DNA from: Hyphomicrobiaceae bacterium | GTDB lineage: Bacteria; Pseudomonadota; Alphaproteobacteria; Rhizobiales; Hyphomicrobiaceae | NCBI GenBank assembly: GCA_017353825.1 | Contig: JAFMSC010000053.1 | Location: 1 to 14,557, forward strand | Direction: 5' to 3' | DNA: 14,557 bases | In this document: piece after piece, positions 6,985 through 14,556 of the stretch | Position numbering within the stretch: the stretch's first letter is position 1 | Layout of the letters: each line of letters begins with the position of its first letter | Program-made: the position numbers and the translations under genes | The notes under the pieces: model-generated | Database searches by the model: none | Seen by the model: only the letters and a program-made list of their open reading frames with translations | What the model was told of the DNA's origin: nothing

Positions 6985-7765
6985 AAGGTTACGCGACGCA
7001 CCCGGTGGTGGCAACACGGCGCCCTTTCGTCGTGGCCCGATCGCCCGCCAACATTCCGCTCCCCGAAGGAAAGGATCAGGTGCGCCATTGGCCGCACCCC
7101 GCCGCGGCGGCGAGACGAGTGAGCTGTCCGCCCGGGCGCTCAGGTTTGCCTCGCCTCGATGAGCCGGCGCAACACCGGCTTACCGGATCGGCGGCTCACA
7201 GGCCATCATCCGGCCGATCGTGAACAACCCACGACAGGCCGGCAACCGTGCACTGTCGAACGCTTGCCACGGAGCCTACATCGGGCGCGACAGATCTGGC
7301 GATATGGGAGTCAGCTCACCCGGTGGCGTCGGGCGCGTACGCTTGCCGATGCCGGCCGACGAGCCGACGAATTCGCAGTGGCCGCGGTCGATGCCGATCG
7401 CTTGAGCGCCCGCTGCATGGCCCTGAACTTGTCGGCGCCGTCGTGGCGCCGGCGCAGTTTGCTCTCCAGCTTGCCGTGGAGCTGCCCGTCGCCTGCCTGC
7501 CGCTGGCGGGCGAGACCGATACGGCCCAGCGGCCTTCAGGCAGCCAGGGCTCAAGGGGTCCTGCACGGGTCCTGCTCCTCGGCCACCCTGATGGCGAGAG
7601 ATGGTGTGCTTGGCAGCGCCGAGATCCCACACCGTTGGGGGGCGGACTGGAGGGGCCCCCATTGGCGGGCCGGTTGCGTCTTCCTTCCGATGCCATTGCA
7701 CGCGGTTGGGAACGACGAATCGGAACGGACGTGCGCGTCGCCGCGGACGCCTCGGCGAGGGGCGT
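6985..7765. other. Gene-poor stretch upstream of the TRAP operon
   Basis: About 780 bp between two minus-strand operons hold no gene I can support. All long frames here lack ribosome binding sites and known motifs. On the minus strand, a patch near 7276-7400 (peptide AIGIDRGHCEFVGSSAGIGK) has coding-like wobble positions, and a patch at about 7400-7540 in another frame (peptide KLESKLRRRHDGADKFRAMQ) also looks protein-like; the two could be pieces of one frameshifted gene. Inverted repeats occur at 7162-7180 (AGCCGG, 7-nt loop, CCGGCT) and 7188-7221 (GATCGG and CCGATC). No transposase, att site or tRNA is seen. Confidence 0.4.
6986..7014 (-). promoter_or_regulatory. Candidate sigma-70-type promoter of the TRAP operon
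   Basis: On the minus strand TTGCCA (7014-7009) and TAACCT (6991-6986) are separated by 17 nt. The -35 matches the consensus at five of six positions and the -10 at three of six. Transcription would start near 6979, only about 20 nt before the TAXI start codon. Plausible by position but a weak match. Confidence 0.3.
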
Positions 7766-7797
7766 AGGTTTGGGCAGCCAAGCCAAGCCCCAAACCT
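7766..7797 (-). terminator. Hairpin after the hydrolase gene, probable transcription end
   Basis: AGGTTTGGG (7766-7774) and CCCAAACCT (7789-7797) form a perfect 9-bp stem around a 14-nt loop, beginning 5 nt beyond the hydrolase stop codon on the minus strand. A second, imperfect GC-rich hairpin lies just beyond it at about 7748-7764. No T tract follows, so this is not a classic intrinsic terminator; it may end or protect the transcript of the ABC-hydrolase operon. Confidence 0.5.
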
Positions 7798-7802
7798 TCC
7801 CG

Positions 7803-8510
7803 CTATTCGGCGGCGATGCGCCCCGCGGCGCCGGCCTGCAGACGTTCGAGGATGTGCGATGTATCCATCACGTCCCCGAAAACGGCATAGAACGTGGCCA
7901 GCGTGGCGCTGTGCTCCTCGTCGCTGCGGGCGGCGTTGGCGTCGCTGACCATCACGGTACGGAAGTTGAGCATCATGGCGTCACGCGCCGAGGATTCGCA
8001 GCACACGTTGGTCACGGTGCCGGTGATGAGTACTGTGTCGTAGCCCTGCGCCCGGAGGCGCTGCGGCAGGTCGGACGACCCCTGCACGAAGCCGCTGAAC
8101 CGGCGCTTCTGCACCACCTCATCCTCGGGCTTCACGTCGAGCGCGGGATAGAGGTCGTGCCCGCGGGAGCCCGGTGCGAGGTTCTTCAGTTGTCCCTCCC
8201 GCGTCGCCGGGGTCATCATGCCAAGGTAGCTCGACCACGTGTCCAGGCTCCGCGCGTCGATCGTGTGCTTGAGCCAGAACACCTTGCCTCCCGTGCGCCG
8301 CACGGCCGCGGCCAGCCGGTTCACGTTGGGCACGATCTCGACCGCCGCCGGCACATAAGCCACAGCCACCTCCTCGACCATGAAACCGTTCTGCAGGTCG
8401 ACAACGATCAGCGCCGTCCGAGGCGGGTCAAGATTCTCGTGCGCGTGCAATCGGCCCCGGCGCTCCAGGACGCGATCGATGGCCCACTGCGGCATCTCGA
8501 ACTTGTGCAT
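7803..8510 (-). CDS. Isochorismatase-family cysteine hydrolase
   Basis: A 235-residue cytoplasmic hydrolase of the isochorismatase-like superfamily, whose members cleave amide, carbamoyl or vinyl-ether bonds (nicotinamidase, N-carbamoylsarcosine amidase, ureidoacrylate hydrolase). The catalytic triad is visible: Asp38 in VVDLQNGF, Lys135 in VVQKRRFSGF, and nucleophile Cys170 in GTVTNVCCESSARDA, with VTN giving the usual cis-peptide region before it. The C-terminal MVSDANAARSDEEH is also family-typical. The ATG at 8510 has a strong AGGAGG 10 nt upstream; the frame is open further upstream to 8729 but that part is antisense-like noise over the pseudogene. It is the last gene of the ABC transporter operon and starts 17 nt after the stop of its broken paralog. 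The likely role is hydrolysis of the imported compound; the exact substrate is unknown. Confidence 0.92.
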   Translation of the reverse strand: MHKFEMPQWAIDRVLERRGRLHAHENLDPPRTALIVVDLQNGFMVEEVAVAYVPAAVEIVPNVNRLAAAVRRTGGKVFWLKHTIDARSLDTWSSYLGMMTPATREGQLKNLAPGSRGHDLYPALDVKPEDEVVQKRRFSGFVQGSSDLPQRLRAQGYDTVLITGTVTNVCCESSARDAMMLNFRTVMVSDANAARSDEEHSATLATFYAVFGDVMDTSHILERLQAGAAGRIAAE

Positions 8511-8527
8511 CGGCTCTTCTCCTCCTC

Positions 8528-8820
8528 TCAAGCGGCGGCGTCGACCGGAGCGCGGTTGCGCTCCAGGCAGCCGATCAGAACATCGGTGACCATCACGTCG
8601 CCGAACGTTACGTAGAGGTTCACACGCCAGGCATTGTGTTCCTCCTCGCTGTTGGCGGCGTTGGCGTCGCTGACCATCACGGTATGGAAGGTCATCAGCA
8701 TGGCATCCCGCGCAGAAGACTCGCAGCACACCTGCCCGTGATCAGCACGGTATCGTAGCCAGCGCGCAGCCGCACGGCGAGATCAGACGACTCGGGCAGA
8801 AAGGCGCTGAAGCTCGACGG
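8528..8820 (-). pseudogene. Broken isochorismatase-family hydrolase, paralog of the downstream gene
   Basis: The stretch encodes the C-terminal part of a second hydrolase in two frames. Reading on the minus strand, the upstream piece (about 8820 to 8732) gives SFSAFLPESSDLAVRLRAGY then DTVLITG. A frame change follows, and the downstream piece (8731 to 8528) gives CCESSARDAMLMTFHTV to the stop. Alignment by eye with the intact gene shows a 10-nt deletion at about 8731-8732 that removes the Thr-Val-Thr-Asn codons before the nucleophile Cys, plus loss of one codon in the RLRAQGY segment. The N-terminal half with the catalytic Asp is missing, since the upstream ATPase gene ends only about 60 bp away at 8883. 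The C-terminal peptide differs substantially from the intact copy, so it is an old paralog rather than a recent duplicate. Confidence 0.85.
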
Positions 8821-8882
8821 GCAACTTGGGGATGTTCAAGGGGGTGCACTCGGACGCGCTCCTGCTCGATCGAGCCTCAGCA

Positions 8883-9926
8883 CTATGGACCTGGCAGCAG
8901 TCCCGGCGGAGGGCTTCCTGCCTTGAAGCAACGGACGAGCCTCCCTGGGGCGACGGCGGTGGCGGCCGGTACGACGCTCCTGCACTCGTTATCGGCGTAG
9001 CGGCAGCGCGGCGCGAAGCTGCAGCCCGGCGGCAGCCGCCTCAGATCCGGCGGGCTGCCGGGGATGGCCTCGATGTCGGCGTCGCGCGTTTGGCCCAACA
9101 CCGTCGAGGCCAGCATACCGATGGTGTAGGGATGGCTAGGGCGCAAGAGCACGTCGCGCACGCTGCCATATTCGACGATGCGGCCCGCGTACATCACAGC
9201 CACCTTGTCGGCGATCTGGGCCGCCACGCCCAGATCGTGCGTGACGAAGATCACGCCCATACCCAGCTCCTTCTGCAGCTTGCGGAGCAGAATGAGCACC
9301 TGGATCTGCACGGTGGCGTCGAGCGCGGTGGTAGGCTCGTCGGCCAGCAGCAGGCTCGGCCGGCACGACAGCGCCAGGGCGATCATAGCGCGCTGCCGCA
9401 GCCCGCCCGACAGCTCGTGCGGATAGGCCGTGAGCCGCCGCTCGGCCGAGGGCACCTTCACCACCTGCAGCAGCTCCAACGCCCGCGCCATGCCGACCTT
9501 TTGCGAGCAGCCCTCGTGGCGCACCACGGTCTCGGCGATCTGGTCACCTATGGTGTACACCGGATCGAGCGCGGTCATTGGCTCCTGGAAGATCATGGAG
9601 ATGGTAGAGCCGCGCACCTCCGTGATCTCGCGCTCGCTCAGGGAGAGAATGTCGTAGTCGCCGACCCGCATGTGCCCGGAGATCGCGGCGCGGCCCTTAG
9701 GCAGCAGCCGTATCAGCGCGCGCATGGTGACCGATTTGCCCGAGCCCGACTCGCCGATGATGCACAGCACCTCGCCAGGCGCCATCTCGAGCGACACGCC
9801 GTTGACCGCCTGCACCGTCGCCTCGCGGTTCACAAACTTCACCGTGAGGTTCTTGACTTCCACGAGCGGACGTACGGGCGTGGAGGTGGAGGCGCCTGCG
9901 CCGGTGATCGGCAATTCCAAGCCCAT
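8883..9926 (-). CDS. Dipeptide/oligopeptide-type ABC transporter ATPase, DppD/OppD-like
   Basis: A 347-residue ATP-binding subunit that powers import through the DppB/DppC-like permeases from the cytoplasmic face. Walker A GESGSGKS is at 58-65, the Q-loop Gln at 114, the signature LSGGLRQR at 172-179, Walker B LLLADEP at 192-198, and the H-loop His at 230 (FVTHDLGV). The C-terminal region with PPDLRRLPPGCSFAPRC (about 292-308) is the cysteine-containing extension typical of Opp/Dpp ATPases. The first 22 residues are a variable leader. The ATG at 9926 follows the stop of the DppF-like gene by 17 nt, with GAAGGGAAG as ribosome binding site. The C-terminus ends in a short Pro-rich tail. Confidence 0.95.
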   Translation of the reverse strand: MGLELPITGAGASTSTPVRPLVEVKNLTVKFVNREATVQAVNGVSLEMAPGEVLCIIGESGSGKSVTMRALIRLLPKGRAAISGHMRVGDYDILSLSEREITEVRGSTISMIFQEPMTALDPVYTIGDQIAETVVRHEGCSQKVGMARALELLQVVKVPSAERRLTAYPHELSGGLRQRAMIALALSCRPSLLLADEPTTALDATVQIQVLILLRKLQKELGMGVIFVTHDLGVAAQIADKVAVMYAGRIVEYGSVRDVLLRPSHPYTIGMLASTVLGQTRDADIEAIPGSPPDLRRLPPGCSFAPRCRYADNECRSVVPAATAVAPGRLVRCFKAGSPPPGLLPGP

Positions 9927-9943
9927 CGCAGCTTCCCTTCGCG

Positions 9944-11098
9944 TCAGGTGTTGGTCATGCCCGCCAGCTTGCGATCGGGCGCACTCGGCGGCTCAACCTG
10001 GACGGCATGGGTGTGTCCGGAGGCGGCGTCGTGCATGTGGCAGGCGGCGAGGTGAGAGCTGCGGTCGGTCCAGGTGCCGAGTGCGGGCATCTTCGCCGCG
10101 CAGACGTCCTCGGCGAAGGCGCAGCGGGTGCGGAAGCGGCAGCCCGAAGGCGGGTCGATCGGGTTCGGAGGATCGCCGGTGAGCGGCGGCTCTTCGATGC
10201 GGTCGTCGGGGTCCATGCTGAGGCGCGAGTTGAACAGCGCCCGCGTGTAGGGATGCTTGGCGTTGCCGTAAATGGCATCCACCGGGCCGATCTCCACCAC
10301 CTGGCCCAGGTACATGACCAGCACACGGTCGGACAGGTACTGCACCACGTTGAGGTCGTGCGAGATGAAGATGTAGGTGAGATTGAAGTGGCGCTTGAGA
10401 TAGCGCAGCTGGTTCAGGATCTGCGCCTCGATGGACTTGTCGAGCGCCGAGACGGCCTCGTCGAGGATCAGCATGCGTGGGTTGAGCGCCAGGGCGCGAG
10501 CGATGTTCACCCGCTGCTTCTGGCCGCCCGAGAGCTCGTGCGGATAGCGCGATCCGAACAGGTCCGGGTGCAGCCCCACCTTGTCGAGCAGCTCGCGCGC
10601 GACCCGCTTGGCCGCCGCACGCGGCATGCCGTGCACCCTGGGGCCGTAAGCGATGGAGTCCTCGACCGGAAGGCGTGGGTTGAGGGAGGAGTAGCTGTCC
10701 TGGAATACCATCTGCATGTTGCGCCGCAATTCGCGCAGCGACAGGCCGCGCGTCTCGCCAATGCCCTCGCCGTCGAAAATCAGGTCGCCCTCGTCCCGGG
10801 GGATCAGGTGCATGAGGAGCCGCGCCAGCGTGGACTTGCCGCAGCCCGACTCCCCTACCACTCCCAGCGTCTCGCCCTTCAGCACCGTGAAGGAGACATC
10901 GTCCACGGCGCGCACCCGTCCGGTCCGGCGCTTGAGGAAGCCGCCGCCGACGGGGAAGTGCTTGCTGAGACCGGAGACCAAGAGCATCGGCTGCACCTTG
11001 CCTCCGCGGTCGCGCGGATCGCCAGGCGGTACCGCATTGAGCTTGGGGGCCTTGGCCGAGACCGCCTGTCGCCAAGCGCCTTTGCCGATCAACGTCAT
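9944..11098 (-). CDS. Dipeptide/oligopeptide-type ABC transporter ATPase, DppF/OppF-like
   Basis: A 384-residue second ATP-binding subunit that pairs with the DppD-like protein. Walker A GESGCGKS is at 82-89, the Q-loop Gln at 133 (VFQDSYSSLNPR), the signature LSGGQKQR at 189-196, Walker B LILDEAVSALD at 210-220 and the H-loop His at 247. The GCGKS Walker A and the SSLNPR segment identify the F-type subunit. Walker B has DEA where DEP is usual, a tolerated variant. The ATG at 11098 lies 4 nt after the DppC-like stop but has a poor ribosome binding site. A later ATG at residue 38 (position 10987), preceded by AAGGTG, sits exactly where family members usually begin, so the true protein may be 347 residues. 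A C-terminal Cys-containing extension typical of the family is present. Confidence 0.94.
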   Translation of the reverse strand: MTLIGKGAWRQAVSAKAPKLNAVPPGDPRDRGGKVQPMLLVSGLSKHFPVGGGFLKRRTGRVRAVDDVSFTVLKGETLGVVGESGCGKSTLARLLMHLIPRDEGDLIFDGEGIGETRGLSLRELRRNMQMVFQDSYSSLNPRLPVEDSIAYGPRVHGMPRAAAKRVARELLDKVGLHPDLFGSRYPHELSGGQKQRVNIARALALNPRMLILDEAVSALDKSIEAQILNQLRYLKRHFNLTYIFISHDLNVVQYLSDRVLVMYLGQVVEIGPVDAIYGNAKHPYTRALFNSRLSMDPDDRIEEPPLTGDPPNPIDPPSGCRFRTRCAFAEDVCAAKMPALGTWTDRSSHLAACHMHDAASGHTHAVQVEPPSAPDRKLAGMTNT

Positions 11099-11102
11099 GC
11101 CG

Positions 11103-12005
11103 CTACACCCGTACGTCCATGGCCTGCCGCAGTCCGTCGCTCACAAGGTTGAATGACAGTGAGGTGATGAAAATCGCAACCCCTGGCAGCGCGCACACGT
11201 AGGGCTCAACGTAGATCGCCTGACGGAGCGTCGACAGCATCAGGCCCCAGTCCGGCGTGGGTGGTTCGACGCCGAGACCCAGGAACGACAGTCCGGCCGC
11301 CAGCAGGATCGACACGGAGATCAGGCTGGAGGCATAGATGAGCACTGGCGCCAGCACGTTGCCGAGGATGTGGTGGCGGATGATGGAGCCGGTCCCCGCG
11401 CCGCTCGCCCGCGCCGCCTCCACGAAGTCGAGGTTGCGTACCTGAGCGGTGGCGGTCTCGGCGATGCGGCAGAGCGGCGGAATGAACACCAGGGTGAGCG
11501 CGATCAGCCCGTTGCTCATGCCACCGCCCATGGTGCCGGAGACCGCCACCGCCAACAGCACCGAGGGGAAGGCATAGAATACGTCCATGGTACGCATGAT
11601 GAGCATGTTCAGCCGGCCGCCGACGAAGCCGGCAACCACGCCCAGCGTGCCGCCGAGGACGGTTGCCAGCGCCACCGGCGTGAGGCCCATCAGCAGCGAC
11701 ATGCGGCCGCCCCAGATCAGCCGCGAGAGCATGTCGCGGCCCAGCTCGTCGGTGCCGAGCAGGAACTGGCGGAAGCCGATCGGCTTCAGCCGATAGGCCA
11801 TGCTGGTCTTCAACGGATCGAACGGCGCCAGCAGTGGAGCGAAGATCGACCCCAGCGCAATCAGCACGATCATGCCGGTGAAGAACAGCGTCACGTAGTC
11901 GTAGCGCAGGCGATAGCCCACCGTCTGCCAGTAGCCGCGGACCTTGAGGGCGGCCGTGGCCTCGTCCGTACCCTGGAAGCCCGCGCCCACCATGATGTCC
12001 GCCAT
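11103..12005 (-). CDS. Dipeptide/oligopeptide-type ABC transporter permease, DppC-like
   Basis: A 300-residue inner-membrane permease forming the pore with the DppB-like subunit. Residues about 39-61 are the first membrane segment, followed by the periplasmic LLGTDELGRDMLSRLIWG stretch (82-99) that marks DppC/OppC proteins. Further membrane segments lie at about 104-128, 135-158, 163-180, 219-243 and 273-289. The cytoplasmic EAA loop (FVEAARASGAG, 194-204), which contacts the ATPases, is intact. Its ATG is 21 nt after the DppB-like stop, with GGGAG in the gap; the ATPase gene follows after 4 nt. Length and topology are normal for the family. Confidence 0.95.
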   Translation of the reverse strand: MADIMVGAGFQGTDEATAALKVRGYWQTVGYRLRYDYVTLFFTGMIVLIALGSIFAPLLAPFDPLKTSMAYRLKPIGFRQFLLGTDELGRDMLSRLIWGGRMSLLMGLTPVALATVLGGTLGVVAGFVGGRLNMLIMRTMDVFYAFPSVLLAVAVSGTMGGGMSNGLIALTLVFIPPLCRIAETATAQVRNLDFVEAARASGAGTGSIIRHHILGNVLAPVLIYASSLISVSILLAAGLSFLGLGVEPPTPDWGLMLSTLRQAIYVEPYVCALPGVAIFITSLSFNLVSDGLRQAMDVRV

Positions 12006-12026
12006 GCCGAGGCTCCCGCTCTTGGC

Positions 12027-12983
12027 TCAGGCACGCTTGATGCGCGGGTCGACCGCCGTCTGGACTAGGTCGACGGCGAGGTTCGTGGCGACGAAGCAAA
12101 GCGCCAGGATCAGGATGGCGCCCTGCAGCACCGGGATGTCGCGTGTGAGGATGGCCTTGCTCAGGAGGAAGCCTGTGCCGGGCCAGGTGAAGATCGTCTC
12201 GATCAGGATCGAGCCACCCACCAGGTAGCCGAACTGCAGGCCCATGACGGCGAGGATCTGCGGCAGCGCGTTGCGCACCGCGTGGCGCAGCACTGCCAGC
12301 TCGCCCAGCCCCTTGGCCCGCAGCGTCTGCACGAAGTCGTGCGCCAGCACCTCCGCCACCGCCGAGCGCGTGTTGCGCATGATGATGCCGAGCGGCACCA
12401 TGGACATGGTGATGACGGGCAGAATGGCGTACTTGAGCTGGCTCCAGTTGCTGAGCCTGAAGTGGTCCGAGCCCTGCGAGCCCATGCCGGTCGCCGGCAG
12501 GAGGCCGAGGTTGACCGCGAAGATGATGATGAGGACGATGCCGAGCCAGTAGTTGGGAACGCTGACGCCAACGACCGACACGCCCGTGACGACGCGATCG
12601 ATCGGACGCCCGACGAAGTAGGCGGCTGTGGTGCCGAGCGCGAACCCGAGCGAAAACGCCAGCATCACCGCACCGAGCGAGATGATCACCGTGTTGGAGA
12701 GCGCGCGCGAGACCTCGTCGAGCACCGGCCGGCTGGTCTGCAGCGAGACGCCCAGATCGCCGCCGATGGCCCGCATCAGCCACTTCACGTACTGCACCGG
12801 GATCGGTTGGTCGAAGCCGTAGAGCTTCTTGAGATACTCCAGGTCCGCCTGCGAGGCGTCGGGTGGCAGCAGCATCTGGATTGGATCGCCCGGCGCAAGG
12901 AACACCAGGCAGAAGCAAACCACCGTGACGCCGATGGCGATCGGCACCGCATAGAGGATGCGCCGTGCAGCATAGGCCCACAT
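12027..12983 (-). CDS. Dipeptide/oligopeptide-type ABC transporter permease, DppB-like
   Basis: A 318-residue inner-membrane permease. The N-terminal segment RRILYAVPIAIGV with the following FLAPGDP (28-34) is the classic DppB/OppB start. The periplasmic LYGFDQPIPVQYVKWL (54-69) and GDLGVSLQTSRPV (75-87) stretches follow, then membrane segments at about 97-122, 131-165 and 186-203. The EAA-like loop DFVQTLRAKGLGELAVL is at 216-232, the IETIFTWPGTG motif at 261-271, and the C-terminal DPRIKRA is family-typical. The ATG at 12983 is preceded by GAGGTG at good spacing. A 100-nt gap separates it from the binding-protein gene upstream, the longest gap in the operon, where transcripts are often processed in such operons. 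Confidence 0.95.
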   Translation of the reverse strand: MWAYAARRILYAVPIAIGVTVVCFCLVFLAPGDPIQMLLPPDASQADLEYLKKLYGFDQPIPVQYVKWLMRAIGGDLGVSLQTSRPVLDEVSRALSNTVIISLGAVMLAFSLGFALGTTAAYFVGRPIDRVVTGVSVVGVSVPNYWLGIVLIIIFAVNLGLLPATGMGSQGSDHFRLSNWSQLKYAILPVITMSMVPLGIIMRNTRSAVAEVLAHDFVQTLRAKGLGELAVLRHAVRNALPQILAVMGLQFGYLVGGSILIETIFTWPGTGFLLSKAILTRDIPVLQGAILILALCFVATNLAVDLVQTAVDPRIKRA

Positions 12984-13083
12984 ACCGGCTTCACCTCATC
13001 TCGGTGTCAGACCCCGAGGCGCTGATGGCATGGCCTCAACGCCGACATGTTGCGACAACCACAGCAGCATCGGGTGGTCGCGG
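12984..13083 (-). other. 100-nt gap between binding-protein and permease genes
   Basis: The gap contains a small imperfect hairpin (CTCGG and CCGAG arms with an unpaired centre, about 12999-13017) just upstream of the DppB-like ribosome binding site. In binding-protein operons such a position often partly ends or protects the transcript, so that the binding protein is made in excess. The stem is only 5 bp, so this is a weak suggestion. Confidence 0.25.
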
Positions 13084-14556
13084 CTACGGCATGATCTCGA
13101 TCGGCGTCAGGTCCTGGAACCAGCTCTGCGCCTGCACGAAGCCTTTCACCTTGGGAGAAAGGGCGCGCGGGTTGAGGTCGTGTACTACGAACAGCATGAC
13201 GGCCTCCCGGCTGGCGATCTCGTGCACCTTACTGAGGATGAGGTCGCGCTTCTCCTCGTCGAAGGTGCGCATCGCCTCAGCGACGAGCGTCTCGATCTCC
13301 TCGTTGAAGTACCAGCCCCAGTTGCCGCCGTTGGGCGCCCACTGCTGCTTGGTGACGAAGCGCAAGAGGCCGTTGGGCGGGTCCTGGGTGGCGCGGCTGA
13401 TGTTGAGGGCGCTGTACTGTGGGAACTTCTCGCGGCCTTTAAAGCTGACCTCGAGCAGCGCGTTCCAGTCCATCACCTCCAGCCTAACCTTGAAGCCGAC
13501 CGCCTCCAGTTGCGCCTTCACCAGTTCGTTCATGGGCAGCGGCTGCATCTGGCCAGAGCCGGAGGTGGAGATGGCGAGTGTCACCTGGCAGGGGTAGCAG
13601 CCGGCCTCCTTCAAGAGCGCCGTGGCCTTCTTGGGGTCGTACGCGTACTTGACCGGGTTGCCGTAAATCTTCGAGGTCGGCGTGTAGATGGCGTAGCCCG
13701 GCTGGGCGACGCCGCCCAGCATGTCCACCATCTCGTCGCGGTTCATGGCGTGGTTGGCCGCCCGGCGCACGCGCACGTCGTTGAACGGCGGCTCCACGAA
13801 GTTGAGCTGGTAGTGCCAGTTGTGCGGATAGGGCAGCGTGATGAGCTTCATGCCCGCCGACTTGAGCCGCGAGATGGTGTCCGGTGACGGCGCCTCGACG
13901 AAGTCGACCTGACCGGCCAGCAGTGCCGCCGCACGCGTCGTCGCCTCCGGCATCGGAATGAGCACGAGGCGGTCGTGCTTCGGCACCCGCTTCGGATTCC
14001 AGTAGTCGGCGTTCTTGACGAGCTCCAGGCGCTCGCGCGGCACCACCCTATCGAATCTGTAGGGGCCCGTCCCGGCCGGTGCCTTGGCGTATTGTGCGTA
14101 GTCGAAGTTGACCTTCTCGAGTGCGCACTTGGAGAGCATGTAGGTAACGCTCATGGCGTAGGGTGCGAGCGAGTCCGGCGTCTTGGTGTAAATCGCGATC
14201 GTGGCGTCGTCGATCTTCTCCGCGTGATCGATGTTGATCGTCCGCGAGCGATGCCTGGCGTAGTGGACAGGGTTGAAGCCCGGTGTTTTGTTGTCGATCA
14301 GGTGCTGGATGTTCCACACCGCCACGTCGGCGTTGAAGACGCAGCCGTCGTGGAACTTGACGCCCTTGCGCAGCTCGAAAACCCACCGCTTGTTGTCGTT
14401 GGGATCGATCGTCCACTTGGTGGCCAGTCCCGGCGCCAGCGGCGCCTCGCGATCGGAGCGCGACAGGTCCCAGTTGATGAGGGCATCGTAGAGCGACCAG
14501 CCGACGAAACGGTAGCCCTCGAAGCCCTGGTCGGGCTGGCCCGTCCAGTCGGGGAT
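13084..14556 (-). CDS. ABC transporter solute-binding protein, family 5 (peptide/nickel type), partial
   Basis: The last 490 residues and stop of a family-5 solute-binding protein (SBP_bac_5), a periplasmic receptor for peptides, nickel, opines or related amides. The frame stays open to the right window edge, so the signal peptide and first few dozen residues are missing; full members are usually about 500-550 residues. Near the visible start the family pattern GLATKWTIDP and then FELRKGVKFHDG and FNADVAVWNI is clear. Later segments such as ATTRAAALLAGQVDFVEAPSPD and YYHW-like binding-lobe sequence (NWHYQLNFVEPPFNDVRVR) follow in the normal order. A GTG at 14325 inside the frame is not the start, because conserved sequence continues upstream of it. 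It leads the operon of two permeases, two ATPases and a hydrolase. The ligand cannot be inferred. Confidence 0.93.
   Translation of the reverse strand: MPDWTGQPDQGFEGYRFVGWSLYDALINWDLSRSDREAPLAPGLATKWTIDPNDNKRWVFELRKGVKFHDGCVFNADVAVWNIQHLIDNKTPGFNPVHYARHRSRTINIDHAEKIDDATIAIYTKTPDSLAPYAMSVTYMLSKCALEKVNFDYAQYAKAPAGTGPYRFDRVVPRERLELVKNADYWNPKRVPKHDRLVLIPMPEATTRAAALLAGQVDFVEAPSPDTISRLKSAGMKLITLPYPHNWHYQLNFVEPPFNDVRVRRAANHAMNRDEMVDMLGGVAQPGYAIYTPTSKIYGNPVKYAYDPKKATALLKEAGCYPCQVTLAISTSGSGQMQPLPMNELVKAQLEAVGFKVRLEVMDWNALLEVSFKGREKFPQYSALNISRATQDPPNGLLRFVTKQQWAPNGGNWGWYFNEEIETLVAEAMRTFDEEKRDLILSKVHEIASREAVMLFVVHDLNPRALSPKVKGFVQAQSWFQDLTPIEIMP

Noticed and set aside
7162..7221. Inverted repeats as ends of an insertion sequence
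   Set aside because: No transposase frame, target duplication or matching distant copy is visible.
7248..8615. Plus-strand open frame of 455 codons
   Set aside because: It runs antisense through the hydrolase gene, has no ribosome binding site or known motif, and is the usual mirror frame of a GC-rich gene.
8700..8760. Programmed frameshift in the second hydrolase
   Set aside because: There is no slippery run at the break, 10 nt are missing relative to the paralog, and the N-terminal half is absent as well, so decay is the simpler explanation.
8826..11152. Long plus-strand frames of 409 and 381 codons opposite the two ATPase genes
   Set aside because: Both are antisense to genes with complete ABC ATPase motifs, and their peptides are low-complexity Arg/His/Ala/Leu-rich.
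11206..12981. Minus-strand frame of 591 codons crossing both permease genes
   Set aside because: It is a shifted-frame shadow; the DppB-like and DppC-like frames carry the membrane segments and EAA loops.
14323..14325. GTG as start of the solute-binding protein
   Set aside because: Family-typical sequence continues in frame upstream of it to the window edge.
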